Assembly: GCA_027623555.1 (NCBI GenBank)
Contig: JAQBSZ010000002.1
Span: 186,001 to 250,000, forward strand
Direction of reading: 5' to 3'
Source: Pseudomonadota bacterium
Lineage (GTDB): Bacteria > Pseudomonadota > Gammaproteobacteria > Pseudomonadales > Pseudohongiellaceae
DNA length: 64,000 nucleotides
Both the position numbers and the translations under genes were made by a program. Each line of letters opens with the position of its first letter. Within the stretch, counting starts at the first letter, position 1. Positions 35,045-44,569 of the stretch are shown here, one piece after another. The notes below the pieces were generated by a model. The model had not been told where the DNA came from, ran no database searches, and saw nothing but the letters and a program-made list of their open reading frames with translations.

Positions 35045-35575
35045 CTATTTACGCAGCGGCGCCATGCTGCGATCGATAATCGAAGCGATCGTTGAGATGA
35101 TCAGGAGTTGGCTGAGCAAGTGGATGCCGAAATGACTCATCTCCTGAAATTCGGCCAGGAATCCGAGACGGGACGCGGCTATACACAGCAGTGGGACAAA
35201 GTAGAAGATCCCGTTCCACCGGCCCAGAAAGCTCATTCGCAACTGCTTCTGATGAAACAGGAAATAGGAATCCAGTACATACTGTGAAAACGCCACTACG
35301 ATCAGCACGGGAAGAAGCGGGCTGATCAATCCAGCGAAGGCGGCACCGGCCAGACTGCTGGTGACAAAAACAAAATCAGTGCCATGGTCGAACAGCTGTC
35401 CGCTCGCCGATGCGGTACCGGTGGCCCGAGCAACGATACCGTCAAAATAGTCCGATGCTATCGCAATAAAAATGAGCAACAACAGGATAGTCGCGGATAG
35501 AAATTCTGGAAACGCAATCGCCCAGGCCACGGGAAAGATCAGCAGCAGACGGATTCCCGTTAACAGATTGGCCAT
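35045..35575 (-). CDS. CDP-alcohol phosphatidyltransferase-family membrane protein
   Basis: 176 residues with about five to six membrane helices. The full catalytic signature is present: Asp42, Asp45, Gly46, Ala49, Arg50, Gly59, Asp63 and Asp67 (D-x2-D-G-x2-A-R-x8-G-x3-D-x3-D). Such enzymes transfer a phosphoalcohol from CDP to a second alcohol. Last gene of the operon that begins with fbiC; its ATG overlaps the stop of the preceding membrane protein by one base. The lipid made is unknown. Confidence 0.8.
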   Translation of the reverse strand: MANLLTGIRLLLIFPVAWAIAFPEFLSATILLLLIFIAIASDYFDGIVARATGTASASGQLFDHGTDFVFVTSSLAGAAFAGLISPLLPVLIVVAFSQYVLDSYFLFHQKQLRMSFLGRWNGIFYFVPLLCIAASRLGFLAEFQEMSHFGIHLLSQLLIISTIASIIDRSMAPLRK

Positions 35576-36582
35576 CAGTCGGTAAACAGTTCCCGCTGCG
35601 CACGTCGCCAGAAGATCAGGCCGATGATGGCATTAAACAGGATGAAGAAGTTGTGCTGCACAAACCCGAACGCGGCCATTTGTCCTTCGTTTTCGGGAAA
35701 CAGGATTACCCAGAATGTAATCGCCGCGGCGCGCATCGGTGTTGGCACGGCAGCGGCGAAGAAGATCACCGGCAAGTAGGGTAGCAGGTTAAGCAAAGAG
35801 GCATCGACTCCGAACAGGTTCAGTGCCGTGGTATAGACCACGACGGCCGCCAATAGTGCAGGCGAGCGCAGCACAAAAAACATGCAGTAGTGCCAGGGCT
35901 GGGCAAGCCTGAATGCATGCAGTATGCGCCGGTCTCGAAATTTATTGTTGGGAAGCAAGCGTCCGTTGAAATACAGTAACCAGACTATGAAGAAGAGGGT
36001 AGCCCCGACGGCGATATAAGGAATGAGCCCGAAGACTTCCGGCAGATTGCTGCCACCGAAGGCAAAGCCAATCGTCGCCCAGATGAGCAGGTAGAAGACT
36101 TCGCAGAACATGATAAACAACATGACCGATCCCACTTCCCAACCCGGAATCTGATCCCGTTTATTCAGGTAGTAAGCCATCGCCCCTTTGCCTATCTGCT
36201 CGTTGAAGATTGAGATGATGTAGGCGCTGGCCCGGATCGGCAGAATATCCTTGTATTTGATATCGGCCAGAAACCAGTTGAGAGCCTTGGTAACTACCAG
36301 GGTATCGATAAGAAAATAGAACAGGGAATAGCCAATCATCAGCATCAACCAGGGAATCCAGTTCACATTGGAAAACACCTGGCTCATGTAATCCAACAGA
36401 GACAATCCCTCTCTCATTGCAGCACCGTTTAGCCGGTAATACAGGTAGCCGAAACAGATCGCAGTAAGGATCAGGAATAGTATCCGGCCAACAGGATTTG
36501 GTTTGCGAGGCTTGACCGCTTCTTCCTGTGATTCGTTGCTGTCCTGTGTTGCCGGGTTTTCAGTTTCAGTCGATTCGGTCAT
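35575..36582 (-). CDS. Polytopic membrane protein, UPF0104/LPG-synthase TM-like
   Basis: 335 residues, with about seven to eight membrane helices after a 30-residue soluble N-terminus. The pattern of long helices and a charged C-terminus resembles the aminoacyl-phosphatidylglycerol synthase membrane domain/UPF0104 family, whose members act as lipid flippases or transferases. It starts 4 bases after the epimerase-like gene stop. Assignment by topology and context only. Confidence 0.55.
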   Translation of the reverse strand: MTESTETENPATQDSNESQEEAVKPRKPNPVGRILFLILTAICFGYLYYRLNGAAMREGLSLLDYMSQVFSNVNWIPWLMLMIGYSLFYFLIDTLVVTKALNWFLADIKYKDILPIRASAYIISIFNEQIGKGAMAYYLNKRDQIPGWEVGSVMLFIMFCEVFYLLIWATIGFAFGGSNLPEVFGLIPYIAVGATLFFIVWLLYFNGRLLPNNKFRDRRILHAFRLAQPWHYCMFFVLRSPALLAAVVVYTTALNLFGVDASLLNLLPYLPVIFFAAAVPTPMRAAAITFWVILFPENEGQMAAFGFVQHNFFILFNAIIGLIFWRRAQRELFTD

Positions 36583-36586
36583 GGTG

Positions 36587-37477
36587 TTAGATGGTCCTGA
36601 TGATTTTTTCCAGTGTGGATTGTAGTGGCGTCAACAAGATGCCGAGTGCTGTGTCCGCGTTGCTGTGCACATGTTCGTTCATGGTAATTACATCGATAAC
36701 AGTCGGAGTGATGCCGCCTCCTTTTAGCTTGCTGGTTATGCCGGCGCCGAGCTTGGCAATCGCGATCGGGACTGAGCCAATTTCCACTTCCTGTCCCTGC
36801 ATGGAAGCCACTCTGAGAATCAGATCCCGGTAACTGATGGATTCCGGCCCCACCAGTTCGTGAATAGTGACACCTTCGGGCTGTGCTCGGCAAACGCTTA
36901 GAATGGCCTTGCTCAAGTCGTCAACGTCCAGCGGTCGTTGGGTATAGTGACCGCCGCCGAGGACCTTCGTCTTGCCTTTTGCGGCCATTGCCAGCAGGGA
37001 GTCAGAACCGGCGGTGCCCGAACCGAGTAAGATGGGAGTCCTGATGATGCTTGCCGAGAGTCCGGCCGCTGCCACCCGTTCCTCGGCCAGTCCCTTGGAA
37101 CGGAAATAGGCATTTGCGGAACTTGTACTCGCACCTACCACGGAGATGAAAACCAGGTGTTTCACGCCAGCCTTGAAAGCCGCCTGGGCGACTGCGTCGG
37201 TAGCATCCACGTTGGCGCTGGTGTAATTCGTGTGCTTGTTCTCAATCAGGATGCCGGCCAGGTGAATAACACAGTCCGCATCTGCAAGCGCAGTAACAAG
37301 ATTATCACCATCGGTATAAGAGATGACGCGTGGAGTAATCCGCGGCGATTGTGGCAGCGAGGCAAACGCTGCGGCAGAGCGTACGCCGGCAATGGCTTGG
37401 ATGTCAGCAGCGCTGGCAATATGGGCTAACAGATTCTGGCCAACGCTGCTGTTGGCTCCGGTGATGGCTATTTTCAC
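36587..37477 (-). CDS. NAD(P)-binding epimerase/NDUFA9-like protein
   Basis: 296 residues. The Rossmann start KIAITGANSSVGQNLL carries the GxxxxxG motif of extended SDRs, and HLVFISVVGA with the later YFRSKGLAEE (Tyr/Lys) is typical. C-terminal IHELVGPESISYRDLI resembles NmrA and complex-I NDUFA9-like proteins, which bind NADPH. Third in the fbiC operon. Perhaps a reductase acting on an isoprenoid or sugar intermediate (inference). Confidence 0.7.
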   Translation of the reverse strand: MKIAITGANSSVGQNLLAHIASAADIQAIAGVRSAAAFASLPQSPRITPRVISYTDGDNLVTALADADCVIHLAGILIENKHTNYTSANVDATDAVAQAAFKAGVKHLVFISVVGASTSSANAYFRSKGLAEERVAAAGLSASIIRTPILLGSGTAGSDSLLAMAAKGKTKVLGGGHYTQRPLDVDDLSKAILSVCRAQPEGVTIHELVGPESISYRDLILRVASMQGQEVEIGSVPIAIAKLGAGITSKLKGGGITPTVIDVITMNEHVHSNADTALGILLTPLQSTLEKIIRTI

Positions 37478-37494
37478 GGCTTAAACGTTCCTTG

Positions 37495-37983
37495 TTAGCG
37501 GGCTGTCCAGAGGAAAACTTCCCAGGGCTGCTGCGGATTTGATAGTTCGGCAAAACTCATGCCCGGTACCTGGTCGAGGTTGTACTTGTCCGCCCATGAA
37601 CGCAGCATTCGGTCTCTGACATCAGGATTGACTATCTGGTTTGCCTGCATTTGGTAAGCGGCGTCTTCGATACGAATCCAGCCATTGGGGTTATTACGTA
37701 CGCGTCTGCCCCAGTACCCACTATCCGGTGCTGTCGCCGTAACTACGCCTTCGGGAGTGCCAACATACCAGATGTTCACGACGAAGGGGGGAAACCCTTC
37801 TGGCTTGATTTGCATCTCCATGCCAACGTCCACATTCGCCCAATTGCTGGGCGCGGCCGTCTCTGTACCGCCCAGTCGTACTCCCGGTGTCCGGTTATAA
37901 GGAGTAATGAATACGTAGATGACTGAGAGTGTCAGAATCAGATTGAATACAACAAACACTACTATCTTGGCATTACGAGTCAC
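37495..37983 (-). CDS. Membrane-anchored split-barrel protein, F420-dependent reductase (FDOR)-like
   Basis: 162 residues from the GTG at 37983, preferred because GGGAAGAG lies 4 bases upstream; a TTG at 38040 overlaps the fbiC stop. One N-terminal helix (about 6-25) anchors it. The rest follows the pattern of Ddn-type split barrels: VVNIWYVG, GVVTATAPDSGYW, RRVRNNPNGWIRI, then AYQMQANQIVNPDVRDR. Ddn-type enzymes use reduced F420. The gene directly follows fbiC, which supports F420 use. Similarity is weak. Confidence 0.5.
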   Translation of the reverse strand: MTRNAKIVVFVVFNLILTLSVIYVFITPYNRTPGVRLGGTETAAPSNWANVDVGMEMQIKPEGFPPFVVNIWYVGTPEGVVTATAPDSGYWGRRVRNNPNGWIRIEDAAYQMQANQIVNPDVRDRMLRSWADKYNLDQVPGMSFAELSNPQQPWEVFLWTAR

Positions 37984-38036
37984 AGAACTCTTCCCTTGGA
38001 GAAATGATTTAGTCTTTAGTGTCGGTGTGACAGCGA

Positions 38037-40475
38037 TCAAAGAGCCTGTGCGAGATTTTCCAGCTTCTTGCTACGTTGCCGCTTTCCGGCGCTCGAGTTC
38101 TCTATTTCTAACAGTCCTGGTGCTGCGAATGAAAGATCGCGACGCGACAGAGGGGCATCACCATAGAGTGTGGTGCGCATGCGCGGGAGACGGCCGATGC
38201 TACGGATGGATTCTTCGATCATCGCCGGTGGCCACTCCTGCCCGTAGTCTGCTCCGGCTGCTCGAGTAATACTCTCGTTCATCAAGGTACCGCCGAGATC
38301 ATTAGCGCCAGCCTCCAGACAGGCAACCACGCCTTGCTGCCCCATCTTTACCCAGGAAGCCTGGATATTGTGGATGAGTCCGTGGAATACCAGCCTTGCT
38401 ACGGAGTGCATGAGAATAGCTTCTCTGAAGCTGGGGCCACTGCGGGATTTTCCTTTCAGGTACATGGGAGCTTCCATGTGCACATAAGGCAGCGGCACAA
38501 ACTCGGTGAATCCTCCAGTGCGTTGTTGCAATGCGTGGACTTCCAGCAAGTGGCTGGCCCAATGCCTGGCTTGTTCAACATGTCCGTACATGATGGTAGC
38601 CGTGGTATTAAAGCCAAGCCGATGCGCCGTTTCCATCACTTCAATCCATTGTTCGGTATTCAGCTTATCCGGGCAGATGAGGGCGCGAACGTCATCATGA
38701 AGAATCTCGGCAGCGGTCCCTGGCAGGGTATTCAATCCCACCTGTTTGAGCATGCCCAGAAATTCTTCCAGGCTTACACCCAGCGTCTCGGCGCCTTGCC
38801 AGACTTCCAGCGGAGAGAACGCATGCACATGCATGTCAGGCACGGCCTGTTTTACCGTCGCTACGATATCCAGGTAAGTTTGCCCGGTGTAATCCGGATG
38901 GATACCGCCCTGCATGCAGACTTCGGTAGCACCCCGATCCCAGGCTTCCAGGCAGCGCCGGGCAATTTCTTCAGCGCTGATATCATAGGGCCGACCACGT
39001 AAATTCTCGCTGAACTTGCCTTTGGAAAAAGCACAAAACTGGCATTTGAAATAGCAGACATTTGTGTAGTTAATATTGCGGTTAACCACGTAGCTGACAG
39101 TAGCGCCGTTAACGATCTTTCGCAGCGCATTGGCCTGTGCCGTCACGTAGGCAAAATCAGCACCGCGCACTTCGAAGAGTCGGGTAACCTCGTCGACGTC
39201 GAGTGCAGTCTTGTCGACACATTTCTTGACAATGGTTTGGATGTCGGGAGATACCTCTGCGCTGGTCGGTGAGTCTTCGATGAGCTGTAATTCAAGCGCT
39301 GGCGGCGGATTGCGTTCGCCCGGTTTCCAGTTGTCACGTTTGGCGAAGCCGCCGGCATCTGACAGGTTCCAGACGCTCGGTAATACCCGGTTATCGATCC
39401 ACCTGTCCGGGGCTAACACATAGGATGGATAGACCGTGAGTCGTTGCTCGAGAAATTTTCCGGCCGCTGCGGTTTCCCTCGCTAGTTTATCAAGGTGAGG
39501 CCAGGGCGCTTCCGGATTGACATGATCGGGAGTCAGCGGTGAGACTCCGCCCCAATCATTGATGCCGGCTTTCACCAGCTGTGGCAGCACCCCAGGACTG
39601 AGATTCGGGGGAGCCTGGATATTCATTTCCGCGCCAAAGATCAGTCGCGCTACCGCCAGCGTCCACAGCAATTCGTTAAGATCAGGTTCTGGAGCTTGTG
39701 ACATTTTCGTGTCTGACTTGGCACGAAAATTCTGGATAATGACTTCCTGGATATGCCCGTGGCGCTGATGTAGCTGACGTATCTCCAGCAGCGATTCGAT
39801 GCGTTCCAGGCGTGTCTCACCAATACCAATCAAAATACCGGTAGTAAATGGCACCCCGGCCTGACCGGCCAGTTCCATGGTCTCGATACGCACCGCAGGT
39901 TCCTTATCCGGTGAGCCGTAGTGTGGCATGTCTTTCTCGCATAAGCGGCTAGAGGAGGATTCCAACATTATTCCCATCGAGGCACTGACCTGCCTCAGTC
40001 TGGCAATCTCTTCGGCGGTCATGGTGCCGGCATTGATATGTGGCAGCAGGCCTGTCTCGCTTAAAATTTTACCAGCTATCGCCGTGACGTACTCGATAGT
40101 GGTCGCAAAACCCATCTCAGCCAGCGCCTCTCTGGTGGCCCGATAGCGTAATTCGGGTTTCTCGCCAAGCGTAAGCAGGGCTTCCTGGCAGCCGAGCATT
40201 GCACCCTCGGCACAGAGCCGGAGTACTTCCTCTTCACTCATGAAGGGTTTGTCGATGCGTTTCGGCGTCTTGGCAAAAGTACAGTAATGACAGACATCCC
40301 TGCACAAGTGGGTGAGGGGTATAAATACCTTGCGGGAATAGGTGATGATATTGCGATGATGTAGATCGCGCAGTGCGCAGGCCTGTTCCGCCAGCAGTGC
40401 GGTGTCTTCACATTCAGCCAGCGCCAGCGCCTGGCTATCGCTCAGCTTGTCAATTGCGTCTGAATCGGTGTGCAA
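38037..40475 (-). CDS. fbiC: FO synthase, fused CofG-CofH (FbiC)
   Basis: 812 residues, with two radical SAM domains. The N-terminal (CofG-like) has Cys58, Cys62 and Cys65 in CRDVCHYC. The C-terminal (CofH-like) has Cys474, Cys478 and Cys481 in CYFKCQFC. The fusion makes 7,8-didemethyl-8-hydroxy-5-deazariboflavin (FO) from tyrosine and a ribityluracil, the core of coenzyme F420. The start is a TTG with GGGGA 7 bases upstream. Fused FbiC is usual in actinobacteria and rare in gammaproteobacteria. No cofC, cofD or cofE is in this window. Confidence 0.9.
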   Translation of the reverse strand: MHTDSDAIDKLSDSQALALAECEDTALLAEQACALRDLHHRNIITYSRKVFIPLTHLCRDVCHYCTFAKTPKRIDKPFMSEEEVLRLCAEGAMLGCQEALLTLGEKPELRYRATREALAEMGFATTIEYVTAIAGKILSETGLLPHINAGTMTAEEIARLRQVSASMGIMLESSSSRLCEKDMPHYGSPDKEPAVRIETMELAGQAGVPFTTGILIGIGETRLERIESLLEIRQLHQRHGHIQEVIIQNFRAKSDTKMSQAPEPDLNELLWTLAVARLIFGAEMNIQAPPNLSPGVLPQLVKAGINDWGGVSPLTPDHVNPEAPWPHLDKLARETAAAGKFLEQRLTVYPSYVLAPDRWIDNRVLPSVWNLSDAGGFAKRDNWKPGERNPPPALELQLIEDSPTSAEVSPDIQTIVKKCVDKTALDVDEVTRLFEVRGADFAYVTAQANALRKIVNGATVSYVVNRNINYTNVCYFKCQFCAFSKGKFSENLRGRPYDISAEEIARRCLEAWDRGATEVCMQGGIHPDYTGQTYLDIVATVKQAVPDMHVHAFSPLEVWQGAETLGVSLEEFLGMLKQVGLNTLPGTAAEILHDDVRALICPDKLNTEQWIEVMETAHRLGFNTTATIMYGHVEQARHWASHLLEVHALQQRTGGFTEFVPLPYVHMEAPMYLKGKSRSGPSFREAILMHSVARLVFHGLIHNIQASWVKMGQQGVVACLEAGANDLGGTLMNESITRAAGADYGQEWPPAMIEESIRSIGRLPRMRTTLYGDAPLSRRDLSFAAPGLLEIENSSAGKRQRSKKLENLAQAL

Positions 40476-40591
40476 TTCGTTTCCCCGGTTGGCAGGAGTT
40501 GCCTAGGTTTGGAATCTGCAAGATTACCAGTCCGGGGCGTAAAAAGGTAATTGATTGCATGGAGAAACGCGCTTAAAACCACGTTAATCCA

Positions 40592-40636
40592 CAGGCAAGG
40601 TGCAGGAAACCTGAAAGTTAGCCTGCACCTTGTCTG
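40592..40636. repeat. Long inverted repeat between fbiC and a secreted-protein gene
   Basis: caaggtgcagg (40596-40606) and cctgcaccttg (40622-40632) pair perfectly, extendable to about 15 bp with one G-T pair. There is no T run on either strand, so a factor-independent terminator is doubtful. It could stabilise the 3' end of the gene at 40661. Confidence 0.5.
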
Positions 40637-40660
40637 ACTTGGGGTTACCTCGATCTGGCG

Positions 40661-41167
40661 TTATTTCATCGCGGTAACGGGAAACAGCATGCTGGAGACA
40701 TCGGCACGCGTGTCTTGATGCACTTCGATATCGGTAGTCACAACACCCAGCATCACCTCGGTGCCGATTACCCAGCCAGCGGCAGTGCAGATTACTGAGC
40801 CCACGAAGCCATTTTCCTCGACAATGTCAGAGGCGAGGAAGAAGCGCACGCCACCTGCCGGCAGTCGCACACGAACCCGCCCGACCAGTGTGCCAGCAGC
40901 ATCCTTGGCCGAGCAGTAAGCCCAGGTTTCGGTAAAGTGAATGCTGCTGAGCACCATGGCGGTATCGAGCAGTGCAGCGACTTCAGGTTTTGGCAACGGT
41001 GCGCCGGTTAACAGGTCGCTCAGTTGTGTCGCATCCCGATCGATTTCTATCTCTACGATGGTCGGTACTTGCGCCATCATTGTTCCAGAGAACAATAGTG
41101 ATGACAGTGCTACGCCGATTAGGGCGAAATTCTTTACAATCGTTAAGTTAAGTTTGATAACATCCAT
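40661..41167 (-). CDS. Secreted protein, unknown function
   Basis: 168 residues. Signal peptide ends SSLLFSGTMMAQ. The mature part is small, beta-rich and acidic, with two Cys (in AYCSAK and SVICTAAG) that may form a disulfide. No family recognised. Alone on the minus strand, downstream of the divergently oriented amidohydrolase. Confidence 0.5.
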   Translation of the reverse strand: MDVIKLNLTIVKNFALIGVALSSLLFSGTMMAQVPTIVEIEIDRDATQLSDLLTGAPLPKPEVAALLDTAMVLSSIHFTETWAYCSAKDAAGTLVGRVRVRLPAGGVRFFLASDIVEENGFVGSVICTAAGWVIGTEVMLGVVTTDIEVHQDTRADVSSMLFPVTAMK

Positions 41168-41288
41168 GGAAATCCCCTTTTCTGTTAAAAGTAGAATTCA
41201 GAAAATATCCTGAATTACTAATTCCTAACGAGTTATTGTCTTATTGGTTTACTATTTGGAAACCAAAGAGCCACTAAAGGTCAGTTCT

Positions 41289-42698
41289 GTGAACTACATA
41301 ACACTTCATCCTGCAATACATCGATTTTTTTGGCACACGCTTGTTGGTTTGCTGGCAGCATCATTACTCTTGCTTCTCGCCGACCGAGCGCGAGGGCAGG
41401 GACAATCCGTGTTGTTTACCAATGCACGGCTCATACTCGGTGATGGCAATGTCATTGAACGCGGATCGATGTACATAGAAGGAGCATCTATTGTTGCTAT
41501 CGGTGAATCCGACGCTCTCGCTGCAACCGCTGGAACTATCACGGTCGATTTGCTTGGCAAGACGGTAATTCCTGCCTTGATCGATGGGCACGCTCATCTT
41601 GGTTACCAGGGCAGAACGAGCTGGGGTGCTGAGAACTATAGCCAGGAAAACCTGATCGATAACCTGGAGCAGTACGCCTATTACGGCTTCGGTGCCGTAT
41701 TTTCGGCTGGAAGTGATGCACCTGGACTGGCAAAGACCGTGCAGACCAGGCTTGCTGCGAGAGAACTTAATGCCGCCAGAATGTTGATTGCCGCCGGGAT
41801 GGCACCTCCCGGTCAGGGTCCCAATGATCAGTTTCTGACGCATGCGCTCGCCGTGGAACAGGCAACCCGGACAAGAATATTGTGGGGGCTGGAATCTCCG
41901 GAGCAGGCGCGAGCAGCAGTGCGTGAGATCCAGGCGCAGGGCACACAGTTCATCAAGTTATGGGTGGACGATCGTGGCGGCAGTCAACAGAAATTGCCAG
42001 CGGCGCTGTACCGGGCAGTGGCTGAGGAGGCAAATGCCCTGGGTTTACGGGTGTTTGTGCATCAACAATTTGCCGAAGACATGCCGGATTTGATTGCGGC
42101 AGGTGCCCACGGTTTTCTGCATGGTCGCCTTGGCCGAACCCTGGGTGAGGCTATCGCGACACAACTCAGTGAGGCCAATGTCTTTGTCGTTCCAAACCTC
42201 GGTCTGGGTGAGTTGAGGCGCGAGGCTATCGGTGAGGATCCTTTTCTTGGCCAGATTCTCAGCAGCAACTTGCTCTCGGGATTGCTGCCAGGAGCCGGAC
42301 AGCGCACCCTGCAGCCCACCCGCGATGCGGCACTGGAAGTAGAACAACAGGACAGCTTCAAAGCATTAATCGATGCCGGGGTTGATGTTGTGCTGGGTAC
42401 CGATGCAGGTGCGGTTCCCGACCATCCCTTCGGCTACACCGGGCATCGTGAGCTGGAAATCTTCGTGCGGCTTGGCATGTCACCACTGCAGGCAATAACG
42501 GCGGCAACTCATAATGCCGCGCGCCACCTGCAACTGGATGATATGGGTCTGCTGCAACCCGGTTACAGTGCCGATTTCGTCATACTCGATGAGAATCCGC
42601 TGCAAGATATTCGCAATACCCGGCGTATTTCTGCCGTGTACTTAAAAGGCACGCCAATCGACCGTGCTGCATTGCAAAGGAAATGGGTCAGCCGCTAA
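41289..42698 (+). CDS. Amidohydrolase-family metal-dependent hydrolase, secreted
   Basis: 469 residues from the GTG at 41289, which has AAAGG upstream; a start at 41244 has none. N-terminal membrane/signal helix (LVGLLAASLLLLLADRARG). Metal-binding marks: DGHAHLG (His101, His103), FIKLWVD (the Lys to be carboxylated), HQQFAED and HGRLG (His), and GTDAGA (Asp). This is the imidazolonepropionase/dipeptidase-like group. Cleaves an amide or lactam in the periplasm; substrate unknown. Confidence 0.8.
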   Translation: MNYITLHPAIHRFFWHTLVGLLAASLLLLLADRARGQGQSVLFTNARLILGDGNVIERGSMYIEGASIVAIGESDALAATAGTITVDLLGKTVIPALIDGHAHLGYQGRTSWGAENYSQENLIDNLEQYAYYGFGAVFSAGSDAPGLAKTVQTRLAARELNAARMLIAAGMAPPGQGPNDQFLTHALAVEQATRTRILWGLESPEQARAAVREIQAQGTQFIKLWVDDRGGSQQKLPAALYRAVAEEANALGLRVFVHQQFAEDMPDLIAAGAHGFLHGRLGRTLGEAIATQLSEANVFVVPNLGLGELRREAIGEDPFLGQILSSNLLSGLLPGAGQRTLQPTRDAALEVEQQDSFKALIDAGVDVVLGTDAGAVPDHPFGYTGHRELEIFVRLGMSPLQAITAATHNAARHLQLDDMGLLQPGYSADFVILDENPLQDIRNTRRISAVYLKGTPIDRAALQRKWVSR

Positions 42699-42715
42699 TG
42701 CGGGGCAGGAGTCTG

Positions 42716-43951
42716 TCAGAATTCCCAGCCAGTTCTGGGCAAGGGTAGCGACAGGGTCTTCTCCAGAGAATTGAGTAGCTCCTGAGTCGCCTTAATTTCC
42801 CCCGCCATCGCGATGGCAGTGGCGCTGGCGCAGCCGAGCCACAGGCGGCTGAAGCCAGCCACCGAAGCCTGCAGATTGTCGAGTCCCTTGCTGTGCCCAA
42901 TCTTCGCCTGGCAGTCCGACCCGAGATGAATGGTGTATTCTCCAGCTATTCCCTGCCAGGGCTGCTCGCCATCCAGATATTGGCTGATAGGATCAGACAG
43001 CGTCAGGTTAAAGGAAACCGTTGGTCGGTCCGGTAAGTGGGTCTTTGCCAGGCAGCCGGGGAGGTCATTGATGCGTAACTGCCAAAACGCCTCGGCGCGA
43101 TTGATAATGGCATACTTACCACCACGCGTCGTATTCTGGCCCTTGAACGGTTCGCTGATCAGATCTTGCAGTTGAACATGCACCGGTTCCAGGAGTTTTA
43201 CTGTGTAGATCTGGTCTCCCAGGCTCTTGATCAGGGCCAATAACTCGAGAAATTGCTCCTGGTTTCGGTAAGCCAGGATATTTATCAGGTAAGGACCATA
43301 CTCGTCTTTCATTTCTCCCCATATAAAATGTGTTAGTTCTCCGCTTGCGTCGTGAAAACCAAATCCACAAGGATTATCTGTCCAGCCTAGCTCAGCATGA
43401 GCATGTTCAGGAGGAAAGACATTAACGCTTCCGTGTGACCGCCAGCGCTTCATCAGCGCGCTATGCACATCGGCGAAATCTTTTTCCGTAAGACGAAATG
43501 GAACGCCGGCTTTGACGGGCACGGTCAAGTGCGCTGGATTAAAAGTATTCTTGTGTTCATAAGGACCCGTTCCGAATCCCAGTCGGCTGTAGTAGCCCTG
43601 CTCGAACATGCCCAGCGCCGATGTACCGTATCCTTCCTGTGCATCTTCTGCCACGAGCCGGGCCGTCAACCTGGAAGCCAGGCCCAGTTTGCGGGCTACC
43701 AGACTGGTAGCCACCGAGGCGACGATAGCCAGTGAATGCTCGGTTTCCAGATGCAGTATGTTGCCTGGAGCGGAGGCAACCAGGCACTCGGCAGCGCCAT
43801 TAACTTCGGCGACTAATGCCCGGCAACTGGACAGAAACGAATCCAGGAACTCGCGATCATCTTCATCACCCCGATCTATCCAATGCACTTCCTCCCAGAG
43901 ACGATGAACGGCTTGCTGGTCTTTGTCAGCCTCATAGGGTCGTAAAATCAT
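42716..43951 (-). CDS. Eis-like GNAT N-acetyltransferase
   Basis: 411 residues from the ATG at 43951; a TTG at 43966 is an alternative. It has the Eis layout: an N-terminal GNAT domain (SVATSLVARKLGLASRLTARLV for acetyl-CoA), a second GNAT-like domain and a C-terminal SCP2-like domain ending WEF, the C-terminal carboxylate that acts as a base in Eis. Eis proteins acetylate amines of varied substrates. Monocistronic. Confidence 0.75.
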   Translation of the reverse strand: MILRPYEADKDQQAVHRLWEEVHWIDRGDEDDREFLDSFLSSCRALVAEVNGAAECLVASAPGNILHLETEHSLAIVASVATSLVARKLGLASRLTARLVAEDAQEGYGTSALGMFEQGYYSRLGFGTGPYEHKNTFNPAHLTVPVKAGVPFRLTEKDFADVHSALMKRWRSHGSVNVFPPEHAHAELGWTDNPCGFGFHDASGELTHFIWGEMKDEYGPYLINILAYRNQEQFLELLALIKSLGDQIYTVKLLEPVHVQLQDLISEPFKGQNTTRGGKYAIINRAEAFWQLRINDLPGCLAKTHLPDRPTVSFNLTLSDPISQYLDGEQPWQGIAGEYTIHLGSDCQAKIGHSKGLDNLQASVAGFSRLWLGCASATAIAMAGEIKATQELLNSLEKTLSLPLPRTGWEF

Positions 43952-44005
43952 CTCGATACCATGCAAGATAGAGGGAGAAAAACAGGAACGGTTTGGCAGT
44001 GCAGA

Positions 44006-44569
44006 CTATAGAATGTGAAAAACGAAATCTTCCTCAGCGAGTGCGCCACGAGCTTCTTCTATTCTTGCATGCAGTTGATCTCGCTTAGCGGCGATCCATT
44101 CATCTCGATTTTCATTGGGATCCTGACCTTCAGCACTTAGCCTGGCTTCTTCAGCACTTCTGAATTCACAGAACTCATTGAAAGCCTCAATCTCAGCTTG
44201 CAATTCACGAATGACTATCTCCACAAACATGGCATCATCGAGAAATCCAATGCCAGGAATATGATCAGGAATCAGGTCGATCGGATCGGCAAAGTAGGCC
44301 ATCGCGCTGATGATGCGAGCCCGATCCGCTTCGCCGATGTTCCATTCTTCGTCGCGGATCATTTCCAGTAAAATCTTGAGTTGCAGTAATCGGTCCGCGA
44401 TAAAGTCCGGCAAATCAGAATTCATCGCCACATCAACGATCTTGTACGCGGCTTTTTCTATCTCTGCCTGCCCCTTGTTATCAGAGGCTGTCGATTTGGC
44501 GCTGTCGGCGATTGACTTGAATCTTTCAAGGTCTCTGTCGCTCAATGTAAACGTGATATCAAGAGGCAT
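44006..44569 (-). CDS. DUF1232 (YkvA-like) protein, paralogue of the one at 34353
   Basis: 187 residues. The centre shares IPDHIPGIGFLDDAMF with the paralogue, and the N-terminus opens MPLDITFTLSDRDLERF in the same way. Downstream of the Eis-like gene in orientation and 37 bases from its start. Function unknown. Confidence 0.75.
   Translation of the reverse strand: MPLDITFTLSDRDLERFKSIADSAKSTASDNKGQAEIEKAAYKIVDVAMNSDLPDFIADRLLQLKILLEMIRDEEWNIGEADRARIISAMAYFADPIDLIPDHIPGIGFLDDAMFVEIVIRELQAEIEAFNEFCEFRSAEEARLSAEGQDPNENRDEWIAAKRDQLHARIEEARGALAEEDFVFHIL

Noticed and set aside
38334-39002. Plus-strand 222-codon ORF opposite fbiC
   Set aside because: It lies inside the CofH half of a clear gene on the other strand; composition is shadow-like.
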